Origin: JBGOUV01 sp041477815
GTDB lineage: Bacteria > Acidobacteriota > Terriglobia > Bryobacterales > JACQDG01
Assembly (NCBI GenBank): GCA_041477815.1
Contig: JBGOUV010000081.1
Coordinates: forward strand, 1 to 19,567
Direction: 5' to 3'
DNA length: 19,567 bases
How positions within the stretch are numbered: the stretch's first letter is position 1; each line of letters starts with the position of its first letter. Positions 14,205-19,567 of the stretch are shown here, piece after piece. Made by a program: the position numbers and the translations under genes. The notes beneath the pieces are model-generated. The model saw only the letters and a program-made list of their open reading frames with translations. It made no database searches and was not told the DNA's origin.

Positions 14205-15250
14205 GGCGCCGGTACCTTCATTCCGTTCCCCTCCGCTACCAGCTTCTCCCAGACGCCGGCGTCGATGGGAATTCCTTCGCGACGGCGGAGTTCCTCGGCC
14301 CGCCACTCGGGCTCGCCGGCCACCAGCACCTCTTCGTACCCTTCGGCCGGGGCCGCCGACTTCATCATATCGATGAGGACGTCCATGCGCCGGCCAAAAT
14401 CCTCGACGGGCAGGAAGCGTCCCACGTCGATGGCCAGGAAGCACTGGCTATAGCCCAGCGGCCCCTGGCCCTCCCGGGGATCGCCGGTCTCGGGACCCAT
14501 GCGCCCGCCCGACAGGACCGAACACAGGATCTCCACCATCATGGCCAGGCCGTAGCCCTTGTAGCCGCCCAACGGCATCAGCAGACCCTGCTGGGCCGCG
14601 GCCGTGCTGGTGGTAGGACGGCCCCGGGAATCGAGCGCCCAGCCGGACGGCAGCGTCTCCTCTCCCTTATGAACCGCCTTGATGATCTTACCCATTGCCA
14701 CTGTAGTAGTAGCCATATCCAGCAGCCAGGCGGGCCGCCGTCCGCCGGGCACGGCCATGCAGATCGGGTTGGTGGAAAGCCGCTTCTCGGCGCCCTGCCA
14801 GGGAGCGACCAGCGGCGTGGCATTCGTAAAGGCCAGGCCGATCTGGCCGCGCTCCACCATCCGCCGCGCCCAAAACGCCGCCATGCCGATGTGACTCGAA
14901 TTCCGCACCGTCACCATGCCCAGACCGGAGACCGTGGCCAGGCGGATAGCATGGTCACAGGCGTTTCGGGCGATCCAGTGGCCCACCCCGTCCTCGCCGT
15001 CCAGGACCATAGTGGCGGCGGTTTCGGAAACGATCCGGCCGTCGGTCGCGACATTCATGAATCCGGCCCGCAGGTCGGGCAGGTAATGCAGGATCAACTG
15101 CACCCCGTGCGAGTCCACCGCCCGCAAGTTGGCGGCGACCAGCGCCTCGGCGACGAGTCCGGCCCGGTCCTCGGGCATGCCGGCGGCAGTGAGGAGCCCC
15201 CGGCTGAACGCCAGCAACTCGGAAGCCTGAATCCGAATCCCCTCAGACAT
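14186..15250 (-). CDS. Ldh-family NAD(P)-dependent oxidoreductase (malate/L-lactate/ureidoglycolate/imine type)
   Basis: A 354-residue cytoplasmic protein with the features of the Ldh_2 fold: AVDSHGVQL (active-site His48), VRNSSHIGMAAFWARRMV (His120), NATPLVAPWQG, STNPICMAVPG, LLDMATTTVAMGK and LGGYKGYGLAMMVE (228-240). The family reduces or oxidises 2-hydroxy acids (malate, lactate, ureidoglycolate, sulpholactate) or reduces cyclic imino acids (DpkA). The substrate is not decided by these motifs. Its position as first gene of an operon ending in a D-aminoacylase makes an amino- or imino-acid product attractive, which is inference. The ATG follows TGGAGG with a very short spacing of 2 bases. 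The length is normal and no key residue is missing. Confidence 0.93.
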   Translation of the reverse strand: MSEGIRIQASELLAFSRGLLTAAGMPEDRAGLVAEALVAANLRAVDSHGVQLILHYLPDLRAGFMNVATDGRIVSETAATMVLDGEDGVGHWIARNACDHAIRLATVSGLGMVTVRNSSHIGMAAFWARRMVERGQIGLAFTNATPLVAPWQGAEKRLSTNPICMAVPGGRRPAWLLDMATTTVAMGKIIKAVHKGEETLPSGWALDSRGRPTTSTAAAQQGLLMPLGGYKGYGLAMMVEILCSVLSGGRMGPETGDPREGQGPLGYSQCFLAIDVGRFLPVEDFGRRMDVLIDMMKSAAPAEGYEEVLVAGEPEWRAEELRRREGIPIDAGVWEKLVAEGNGMKVPAPCGVDF

Positions 15251-15431
15251 GGCCTCCAGTATAAGGAAATGTACGGCGGGCTTCAGCCTGGACCTGATCG
15301 CCTGCTACTGCCGCACCGGACGCGAAGCCGCGCGCCTGTTCCCGGAGCACATTCTGGATATCCTTCGGCACGCCGCCTGCGACGGTCCGGCGGTGAGGAG
15401 CCTCCGCCGGCGGCCGCAGCAGGTTGCTGTT
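15251..15431. other. Spacer between pentapeptide gene and Ldh gene
   Basis: A 181-base region with no confident gene. On the plus strand one frame reads about 45 protein-like residues (FSLDLIACYCRTGREAARL onward, about 15280-15420) but has no start with an SD and runs into the pentapeptide antisense. On the minus strand it would carry the SD and promoter of the Ldh gene; GGAGG is present (about 15252-15258), but no clear -10/-35 pair was found. Confidence 0.35.
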
Positions 15432-16184
15432 CTACCGGCGCCCCACCAGTGTGACCCGATAAGGCCCCCTGGTTCCATCCGGCAGCACCGTTTCCTCGTT
15501 GGTCAGCAGCGTCGTCAACTGCTTGGGCGTCAGGTATCGCGCTCCCTGCAGATTCGCCCCGTTCCCGTTGGCCCGGGTCAACTGCGCGCTGTCGAACTGC
15601 GCGCTCCGCAGGATCGCTCCGCTGAGGTTGGCCAGTCCCAGATTGGCGTGCTTGAGCTGGGCCCCCGCCAGGTCGGCCAGCCCCAGGTCGGTGCCCCGGA
15701 GGTTGGCGCTGGCCAATCCGGCGTCCTGCAGCCGGGCTTTGTAGAGGTCCGCCTGATGGAGATCGGCGTGGTCCATCCGGGCTTCGGTAAAGTCCGCCCC
15801 GGCCAGCTTGGCCATAGCCAGACGCGCATACCGCAGCCAGGACCTCCGCAGGTCCGCTTCCACCAGCACCGCCTCCATCAGATTAGCCCGCATCAGGTTG
15901 CTGTCCGAGAGCGCGGCATGACTCAGGTTCGCTCCGTTCAGCCGGGCCTCGGTCAGGTTGGCCTCCTGCATCTGGGCCCCGCTCAGGATCGCTTGGCACA
16001 GGCTCGCCTACACTAGCAGCGCTCCCTGCAGGCGCGCCTTCGCCAGGTTGGCCCCGTCGAGCTCCGCCCCGCTGAGGTCCGCCTCCCTCAGATCCGCCCG
16101 TACGCCCGCCACGCCACCAGACTCCAGCCACTCCTGGTGCAGGCGGAGAAACTCGTCCAGGGCCATTCCACGGTGTGTGAGCAT
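15432..16184 (-). pseudogene. Pentapeptide-repeat protein interrupted by one in-frame TAG
   Basis: Two open segments (16184-16011 and 16007-15432) lie in the same frame and are separated by a single TAG at 16008-16010. Across both runs a continuous series of about 36 A(D/N)LXX pentads, e.g. RADLR EADLS GAELD GANLA before and EANLT EARLN GANLS after the stop. The stop occupies the first position of a pentad and the register is unbroken. The C-terminus (LTPKQLTTLLTNEETVLPDG) is a usual ending of such proteins. The N-terminus is EFLRLHQEWLESGG-like; ATG 16184 (AGG immediately before it) or ATG 16166 are the likely starts, since TTG 16244 lacks an SD. Pentapeptide proteins fold as right-handed beta-helices and their roles vary widely. 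It may be a recent nonsense mutation, a sequencing error or amber readthrough. Confidence 0.85.
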
Positions 16185-16298
16185 CCTGCGTCTTAATCGG
16201 TCGAAAACGACCTGGTGGTTAGCAACCGGAGGAAGAGGGAACAAAAACCCCGTTTACTCGTCTTACTTTTTGCGCCACACCGGAGTCTAAGAAGATAA

Positions 16299-16326
16299 CC
16301 CGCCCGAGGCGGCCACCTCGGGCGGG
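16299..16326. terminator. Strong GC hairpin in the divergent region
   Basis: CCCGCCCGAGG (16299-16309) pairs perfectly with CCTCGGGCGGG (16316-16326) around a six-base loop. On the minus strand it is followed by TTATCTTCTT, a weak T-rich tail; on the plus strand by CTGGGAAAAC. It lies upstream of both flanking genes, so it cannot end either of them. It may act as an attenuator in the leader of the leftward pentapeptide gene, or block transcription crossing the region. Terminator function is an inference from the stem. Confidence 0.5.
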
Positions 16327-16371
16327 CTGGGAAAACACGACGCAAGAGTGCGCGGGTCTTCCGCCAACCCC

Positions 16372-16379
16372 AGTATAAC
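16372..16379. promoter_or_regulatory. Overlapping -10-like elements (TATAAC plus, TATACT minus)
   Basis: TATAAC on the plus strand (16374-16379) would place a transcript start near 16385, giving the exported metalloprotease a leader of about 55 bases that includes the SD-masking hairpin. TATACT on the minus strand (16377-16372) overlaps it and could serve the pentapeptide gene. No good -35 box is seen on either side, so this is a tentative site. Confidence 0.3.
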
Positions 16380-16401
16380 GCACTCGCTAACAAGTGGTTA
16401 G

Positions 16402-16451
16402 TGGTCGTGTCTCCCGAGAATCCGCAGTAGGGAGTGGAGATGACACGACCA
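16402..16451 (+). promoter_or_regulatory. Stem-loop masking the SD of the exported metalloprotease gene
   Basis: TGGTCGTGT (16402-16410) is perfectly complementary to ACACGACCA (16443-16451), which lies inside the first codons. Directly stacked inside, CTCCC (16411-16415) pairs with GGGAG (16430-16434), the core of the SD (AGGGAG, 5 bases before ATG 16440). The ATG falls in the bulge between the two 3' arms. Folding would hide the ribosome-binding site; opening it by a protein, a small RNA or temperature would allow translation. The pairing is seen in sequence; the regulatory role is inferred. Confidence 0.5.
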
Positions 16452-17123
16452 ATCATTACGGCATTCCTTCTGTGCAGCGTCCCCTCCGTCGCCGCGACGC
16501 CGCCGGTTTCTCCCGAGTATCTCCCTCCCACGGTGGGAGTAATGTTGTCGTTCGAGCACCAGCCTCCGCGCCACTACCTCCAGCAGATCCAGCAGGACGT
16601 AGCGCAGATCTTTCGTCCCTCCCGGCTCGATCTTCACTGGCAAGTCATGCAGGGAGGCGTCCAACCGGACAGCTTCTCGCGGGCGGTGGTGGTCGAGGTA
16701 CGCGGACGCTGCGGTTTCGGCCGGGTGGCGGAGGTGACGCCCAGCCACGAACCCCACGTGAGGCTGGGCTGGACGGCGGTGAATGACGGCGAGGTCATCC
16801 CTCATGTGACCGTCGACTGCGACCAGATCGCTGCCGCTATAGCCGGCGCCCGCAGCCAAGGTTTCCCACGCCCGACCCTGCCCGTTCTCTACCATCGCCT
16901 CATCGCCCGGGTACTCGCCCACGAGCTGATGCACGCCTTGCTGCGTTCGACGGATCACAATAGCAGCGACTGCCTGAAGTCACCCCTGCGCGTGGTCGAC
17001 CTCTGGGCGCCGGCCCGGCTAAGCGCCCACAACCTGGAGGCCCTGCGCGACGTCGGCCGCGCCAAGCAGTGGCCGGTGGCCAGTGGCCCGTGGCCGGCGA
17101 CCGCGGACCAGCGGCCATTCTGA
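16440..17123 (+). CDS. Exported HEXXH-motif putative metalloprotease
   Basis: Start at ATG 16440 with AGGGAG 5 bases upstream; an in-frame GTG six bases earlier is less likely. The 227-residue product has a signal peptide (MTRPIITAFLLCSVPSVAAT) and a helix-rich domain ending in ARVLAHELMHALLRSTDHN (H161, E162, H165, H173). This places it among small secreted acidobacterial HEXXH proteins, but it is not a canonical metzincin: the third histidine comes 8 residues after HELMH and the glycine is absent. Cysteines at 91, 127 and 178 could form disulphides. The last 18 residues or so (QWPVASGPWPATADQRPF) are coded by a GC-rich repeat, so the original C-terminus has probably been replaced or extended. 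The catalytic role is plausible but unproven. Translation may be controlled by the hairpin over its SD. Confidence 0.78.
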   Translation: MTRPIITAFLLCSVPSVAATPPVSPEYLPPTVGVMLSFEHQPPRHYLQQIQQDVAQIFRPSRLDLHWQVMQGGVQPDSFSRAVVVEVRGRCGFGRVAEVTPSHEPHVRLGWTAVNDGEVIPHVTVDCDQIAAAIAGARSQGFPRPTLPVLYHRLIARVLAHELMHALLRSTDHNSSDCLKSPLRVVDLWAPARLSAHNLEALRDVGRAKQWPVASGPWPATADQRPF

Positions 17124-17192
17124 CGGCCGCCCCCCTCCCGAGCTGCCCACTGCCGCGCGCGTTCCCCACTGGCCACCGGCCACGGGCCACTG
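17067..17192. repeat. GTGGCC-rich inverted repeat at the end of the metalloprotease ORF
   Basis: The left arm (17067-17097) and the right arm (17166-17192) are built from GTGGCC units. Two perfect pairings exist: 17069-17086 (GTGGCCGGTGGCCAGTGG) with 17166-17183 (18 bp), and 17081-17097 (CAGTGGCCCGTGGCCGG) with 17176-17192 (17 bp). These are alternatives because the arms overlap. It may act as a terminator-like structure or be a dispersed genomic repeat; I cannot see other copies in the window. Confidence 0.7.
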
Positions 17193-17193
17193 C

Positions 17194-17202
17194 TGCTATA
17201 CT
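17194..17202 (+). promoter_or_regulatory. Extended -10 candidate for the TPR gene
   Basis: TGCTATACT (17194-17202) matches an extended -10 (TGnTATAAT) with one mismatch. It would start a transcript near 17209, about 27 bases before ATG 17236. No -35 is visible because the right arm of the inverted repeat occupies that place, which extended -10 promoters tolerate. The assignment rests on this motif alone. Confidence 0.35.
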
Positions 17203-17235
17203 AGGGGCAGATGGCCGCTGGAGACATCCGAGCCC

Positions 17236-19266
17236 ATGACCTTTCCTCTCACCGTTAAGCGCGCGGGCGCGTGTCTTCTGCTGGCGGCCGCTCTCGCCTA
17301 TCCCCAATCGCCCGACCGCTCCGCCGCCTACTTTCACTACTCTCTCGGACACCTCTACGAGCAGCTTGCCCGCGAGTACCGCTCCACCGACCACCTGAAC
17401 AAGGCCATCGAGGAATACCGCCTGGCCATTAAGGCCGATCCCAGCTCCGAATACCTCAGCTCCGAGCTGGTCGATCTTTACGCCAACGCCGGCCGCCTGC
17501 AGGACGCCGTCGCCGAGGCCGAGGCCATTCTGCAGCGCGATCCCAAGAACATCGAAATGCGCCGCGTACTCGGCCGCATCTTCCGCGGCTACTTGGCCGA
17601 CCCCGGCCAGACCAAGCTCAACGAGGAGCTCCTGCGCCGCGCCATCGACCAGTACGAGCAAATCATCGCCCAGGATCCCAAGGACCTGGAGTCCCACCTG
17701 CACCTGGCCAGCCTCTACCGGGTGGGCCGCGACTCTGTCAAGGCGGAAAAGGCTCTCAAGGCCGCGCTCGACCTCGACCCCACCTCCGAAGATGCTCTCA
17801 CCAGCCTGGCCGAGCTTTACTCCACCCTCGGCGACACCAACGGCGCCATCGAGATGCTCACCAAGGTGGCCGAAAAGCATCCGCGGTCCCGCATCCTGGC
17901 TGCCCTGGGCGCGGCCTACCAGCAGGCCAACCAGCCTGAGAAGGCGGTCGAGGCTCTGGAAAAGGCAGTCCAAGAGGACCGCGCCAACGTGGAGGCCCGC
18001 CGCCTGCTCGCGCGCAGCCTCTTCCTCTCCGAGAAGTACGAAAAAGCGCTAGAACACTACCAGGTCCTGGCGAAGAACGACCCCCAGGACCCGGAGAACT
18101 ATCTCCGTATCAGCCAGATTTACCGCCAGAAGCGCAACTTCGAGCAGTCCCGCTCGTTCCTGCAGAAGGCGGCGGCCATCGCCCCGCCGGAGCTGATCGA
18201 GATCCCCTACAACGAGTCCCTCCTTTACGAGGCCGAGGGCAAGATCGATCAGGCCGTGGCCACGCTCCAAAAGGTGCTGGACGCCATGGCCAAGGCCAAG
18301 CCTGCGGAGGCGACGGCCCGCGAGCGCGCCAACCGCTCCTTCCTGCTGGAAAAGGTCGGCATGCTGGAGCGCAACCGGGAAAACTTCGCCGCCGCCGAGA
18401 AGGCCTTTCGGGCCATGATGGACGCGGATACGGAAAGCGCCCCCCGCGCCGGCGTCCAGCTCATCGAAACCGCCCGCGCCGCCCGCGACTACCGCCGCGC
18501 CCTGGCCGAGTCCGAGACCGTGTTCAAGAAGTACCCCGAGGACCGCTCGGTGGCCGTGGTCCGCGCCTCTCTTCTGGCCGACATGGGCGAGGCCAAACAG
18601 GGCGCCCAGATCCTGCGCGCCTTGCTGAAGAACACCGCCGAGGACCGCGAGCTCCTCCTGGCCCTCGCGCAAGTCCTCGAAAAGGGCAAGCTCTGGGCCG
18701 AAGCCCGCGAGACCATCGAGAAGGCCATGGGCTACTCCCAGACCAAGGACCAGAAGCGGGGCGTCCACTTCACCTACGGCTCCCTGCTGGAGCGCCAGAA
18801 GCTCTTCGACGAGGCCGAAAAACAGTTCCGCGCCGCCCTCGAAATCGATCCCGAAGACGCCTCCGCCCTCAACTACCTCGGCTACATGTTAGCCGACCGC
18901 AACGTCAAGCTGGACGAAGCCCAGCAGCTCATCAAGAAGGCCGTCGACCTGGACCCCGATAACGGCGCCTACCTGGACAGCCTCGGCTGGGTCTACTACC
19001 GGCAGAACAAGCTCGACCTGGCCGAGGACTACCTGAAGCGGGCGCTGGCCAAGACTCCCCGCGACGCCACCGTCCACGAACACCTGGGCGACGTGTACTT
19101 CAAACAAGGCAAGATCCGCTTGGCCCAGGAGCAGTGGCAGCGCTCCCTCCGCGAGTGGGAAACCAGCGTCAAGTCCGAGGTGAATCCCGAGGATATCGCC
19201 AAGATCCGCAAGAAGCTGGACACGGTGAAGGTCCGCCTCGCCCAAGAGCAAGCCACCAAGCGCTAA
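17236..19266 (+). CDS. Exported tetratricopeptide-repeat protein
   Basis: The start is placed at ATG 17236, because the preceding 51 in-frame codons encode low-complexity repeat sequence while this ATG opens a proper signal peptide (MTFPLTVKRAGACLLLAAAL). The 676-residue product is almost entirely TPR helices, e.g. KAIEEYRLAIKADPSSEYLS, KAEKALKAALDLDPTSEDAL and EKQFRAALEIDPEDASALNY, with perhaps 14 or more repeats. The segment LNYLGYMLAD...NGAYLDSLGWVYYRQNKL near the C-terminus is a strongly conserved block in large periplasmic TPR proteins of many bacteria. Such proteins act as scaffolds in envelope assembly or secretion; no partner is identifiable here. GGAGA lies about 12 bases before the ATG. 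No frameshift is seen. Confidence 0.93.
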   Translation: MTFPLTVKRAGACLLLAAALAYPQSPDRSAAYFHYSLGHLYEQLAREYRSTDHLNKAIEEYRLAIKADPSSEYLSSELVDLYANAGRLQDAVAEAEAILQRDPKNIEMRRVLGRIFRGYLADPGQTKLNEELLRRAIDQYEQIIAQDPKDLESHLHLASLYRVGRDSVKAEKALKAALDLDPTSEDALTSLAELYSTLGDTNGAIEMLTKVAEKHPRSRILAALGAAYQQANQPEKAVEALEKAVQEDRANVEARRLLARSLFLSEKYEKALEHYQVLAKNDPQDPENYLRISQIYRQKRNFEQSRSFLQKAAAIAPPELIEIPYNESLLYEAEGKIDQAVATLQKVLDAMAKAKPAEATARERANRSFLLEKVGMLERNRENFAAAEKAFRAMMDADTESAPRAGVQLIETARAARDYRRALAESETVFKKYPEDRSVAVVRASLLADMGEAKQGAQILRALLKNTAEDRELLLALAQVLEKGKLWAEARETIEKAMGYSQTKDQKRGVHFTYGSLLERQKLFDEAEKQFRAALEIDPEDASALNYLGYMLADRNVKLDEAQQLIKKAVDLDPDNGAYLDSLGWVYYRQNKLDLAEDYLKRALAKTPRDATVHEHLGDVYFKQGKIRLAQEQWQRSLREWETSVKSEVNPEDIAKIRKKLDTVKVRLAQEQATKR

Positions 19267-19276
19267 CCCGGAAAAC

Positions 19277-19336
19277 GTGGCGCAATGTGCTGGCCGGCAC
19301 ACTGCGGCAGTCCGATAGTACTGTGCGCCACAGTAC
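19277..19336 (+). terminator. Nested alternative hairpins after the TPR gene
   Basis: Three pairings compete. A stem of CGCA-a-TGTGC (19281-19290) with GCACA-c-TGCG (19297-19306) has one mismatch around TGGCCG. GTGGCGCA (19277-19284) pairs with TGCGCCAC (19324-19331). A palindrome GTACTGTG (19318-19325) pairs with CACAGTAC (19329-19336) around CGC. The first, 10 bases after the TAA, could end transcription but has no T-tract. The later ones share bases with it, so switching is possible. Confidence 0.45.
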
Positions 19337-19380
19337 GACAAGGCAATCACATCCATCTTAAGTACTGACTCAAGTACTGA
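19317..19380. repeat. AGTACTG motif cluster upstream of the last gene
   Basis: AGTACTG occurs at 19317-19323, 19361-19367 and 19373-19379, and its inverse lies in CACAGTAC (19329-19336). The two right copies are a 9-base direct repeat (AAGTACTGA) 12 bases apart, about one helical turn. This looks like a set of protein-binding sites about 155-220 bases before the ATG at 19536; no regulator is identified. Confidence 0.4.
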
Positions 19381-19535
19381 GAGTTTATGTTTACGAGGCA
19401 GCAGAAAAAATGGGCCTTGACTGAAGCCTTGCCGCATAGCAACATCAGTATGGCGCAGAATCCCTTGCTGTTAACACAAAGTGTGAATAGCGGTTGCTGG
19501 GCTTACTTTGCCGCAAACTCTAGAGGAGACGTTAT
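19381..19535. other. Leader region of the last gene
   Basis: The sequence is A/T-richer than the neighbouring genes. It holds a small ACAC-aaa-GTGT palindrome (19474-19484) and two TTGCTG copies (about 19465 and 19493). I found no convincing promoter pair and no RNA gene. Confidence 0.3.
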
Positions 19536-19567
19536 ATGAACAAGGAGCTTCCAGTGGCAATTGGCAC
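19536..19567 (+). CDS. Start of an unidentified gene, cut by the window edge
   Basis: ATG 19536 follows AGAGGAG (19522-19528) with an ideal 7-base spacing, after a spacer that shows regulatory-looking repeats. Only the first ten residues (MNKELPVAIG) are visible, too few to recognise a family or tell whether a signal peptide follows. The long structured leader suggests it is transcribed separately from the TPR gene. Confidence 0.6.
   Translation, partial: MNKELPVAIG

Noticed and set aside
14205..14444. Longer N-terminus for the gluzincin-TPR protein
   Set aside because: These 80 residues are Arg/Gly-rich out-of-frame readings of the Ldh gene; the signal peptide starts at 14204.
17083..17235. 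Longer N-terminus for the TPR protein
   Set aside because: It is coded by the inverted repeat and lacks any export signal; the signal peptide begins at 17236.
19291..19305. Sigma-54-like -24/-12 element (TGGC-n8-TGC spacing)
   Set aside because: The GG-GC spacing fits, but the sequence is part of the hairpin after the TPR gene, it misses the AC after TGGC, and it lies about 230 bases from the next start.

Overview
The window reads as chromosomal DNA of a high-GC acidobacterium, most likely of the Solibacter/Bryobacter group. Two hallmarks support this: a secreted protein ending in a 'Solibacter uncharacterised' (TIGR03437-type) domain region (7850-10366, minus), and an orphan MacB/FtsX-type permease with a duplicated architecture (ADOP, 5377-7842) with no ATPase beside it. 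The wealth of secreted, carboxypeptidase-regulatory-like, TPR and pentapeptide proteins fits the same group. The assignment comes from family recognition only. I saw no tRNA, rRNA, CRISPR array, transposase or integrase.

Left end (1-2144, minus): a Nudix hydrolase gene is translationally coupled (ATGA overlap) to mutS2, which runs off the window. Divergent from it, 2236-4320 (plus) is a compact run of five genes, mostly overlapping: a LysW-like zinc-ribbon mini-protein lacking the usual EDWGE tail, two small exported beta-sandwich (carboxypeptidase-regulatory-like) proteins, an exported peroxiredoxin-like protein with a reduced cysteine set, and a TlpA-type thioredoxin lipoprotein. After a 284-base A/T-richer gap comes a NicO/RcnA-type Ni/Co transporter with a His-rich loop, followed 4 bases later by the ADOP permease.

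Middle (7850-15250): a secreted matrixin-type metalloprotease with BACON-like repeats (minus) is divergent from a small exported protein of unknown function (plus). Both end tail-to-tail against their neighbours with 7 and 11 bases to spare. A minus-strand operon then runs Ldh-family NAD(P)H oxidoreductase -> secreted gluzincin-TPR-proline-rich protein -> secreted N-acyl-D-amino-acid deacylase. It suggests processing of extracellular peptides or N-acyl amino acids and reduction or oxidation of a 2-keto/hydroxy or imino acid product.

Right end (15432-19567): a pentapeptide-repeat gene (minus) is split by one in-frame TAG. It is divergent from a third secreted HEXXH protein, whose ribosome-binding site lies in a predicted stem-loop. 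A GC-rich inverted repeat forms the tail of that ORF and precedes a large exported TPR protein. A 269-base spacer with nested palindromes and repeated AGTACTG motifs leads to the first codons of an unidentified gene.

The observations most worth following are the LysW-like protein without its carrier tail in a redox/exported-protein operon, the in-register amber codon in the pentapeptide gene, the SD-masking hairpin at 16402-16451, and the alternative RNA structures at 19277-19336. I do not see a defence or mobile system.
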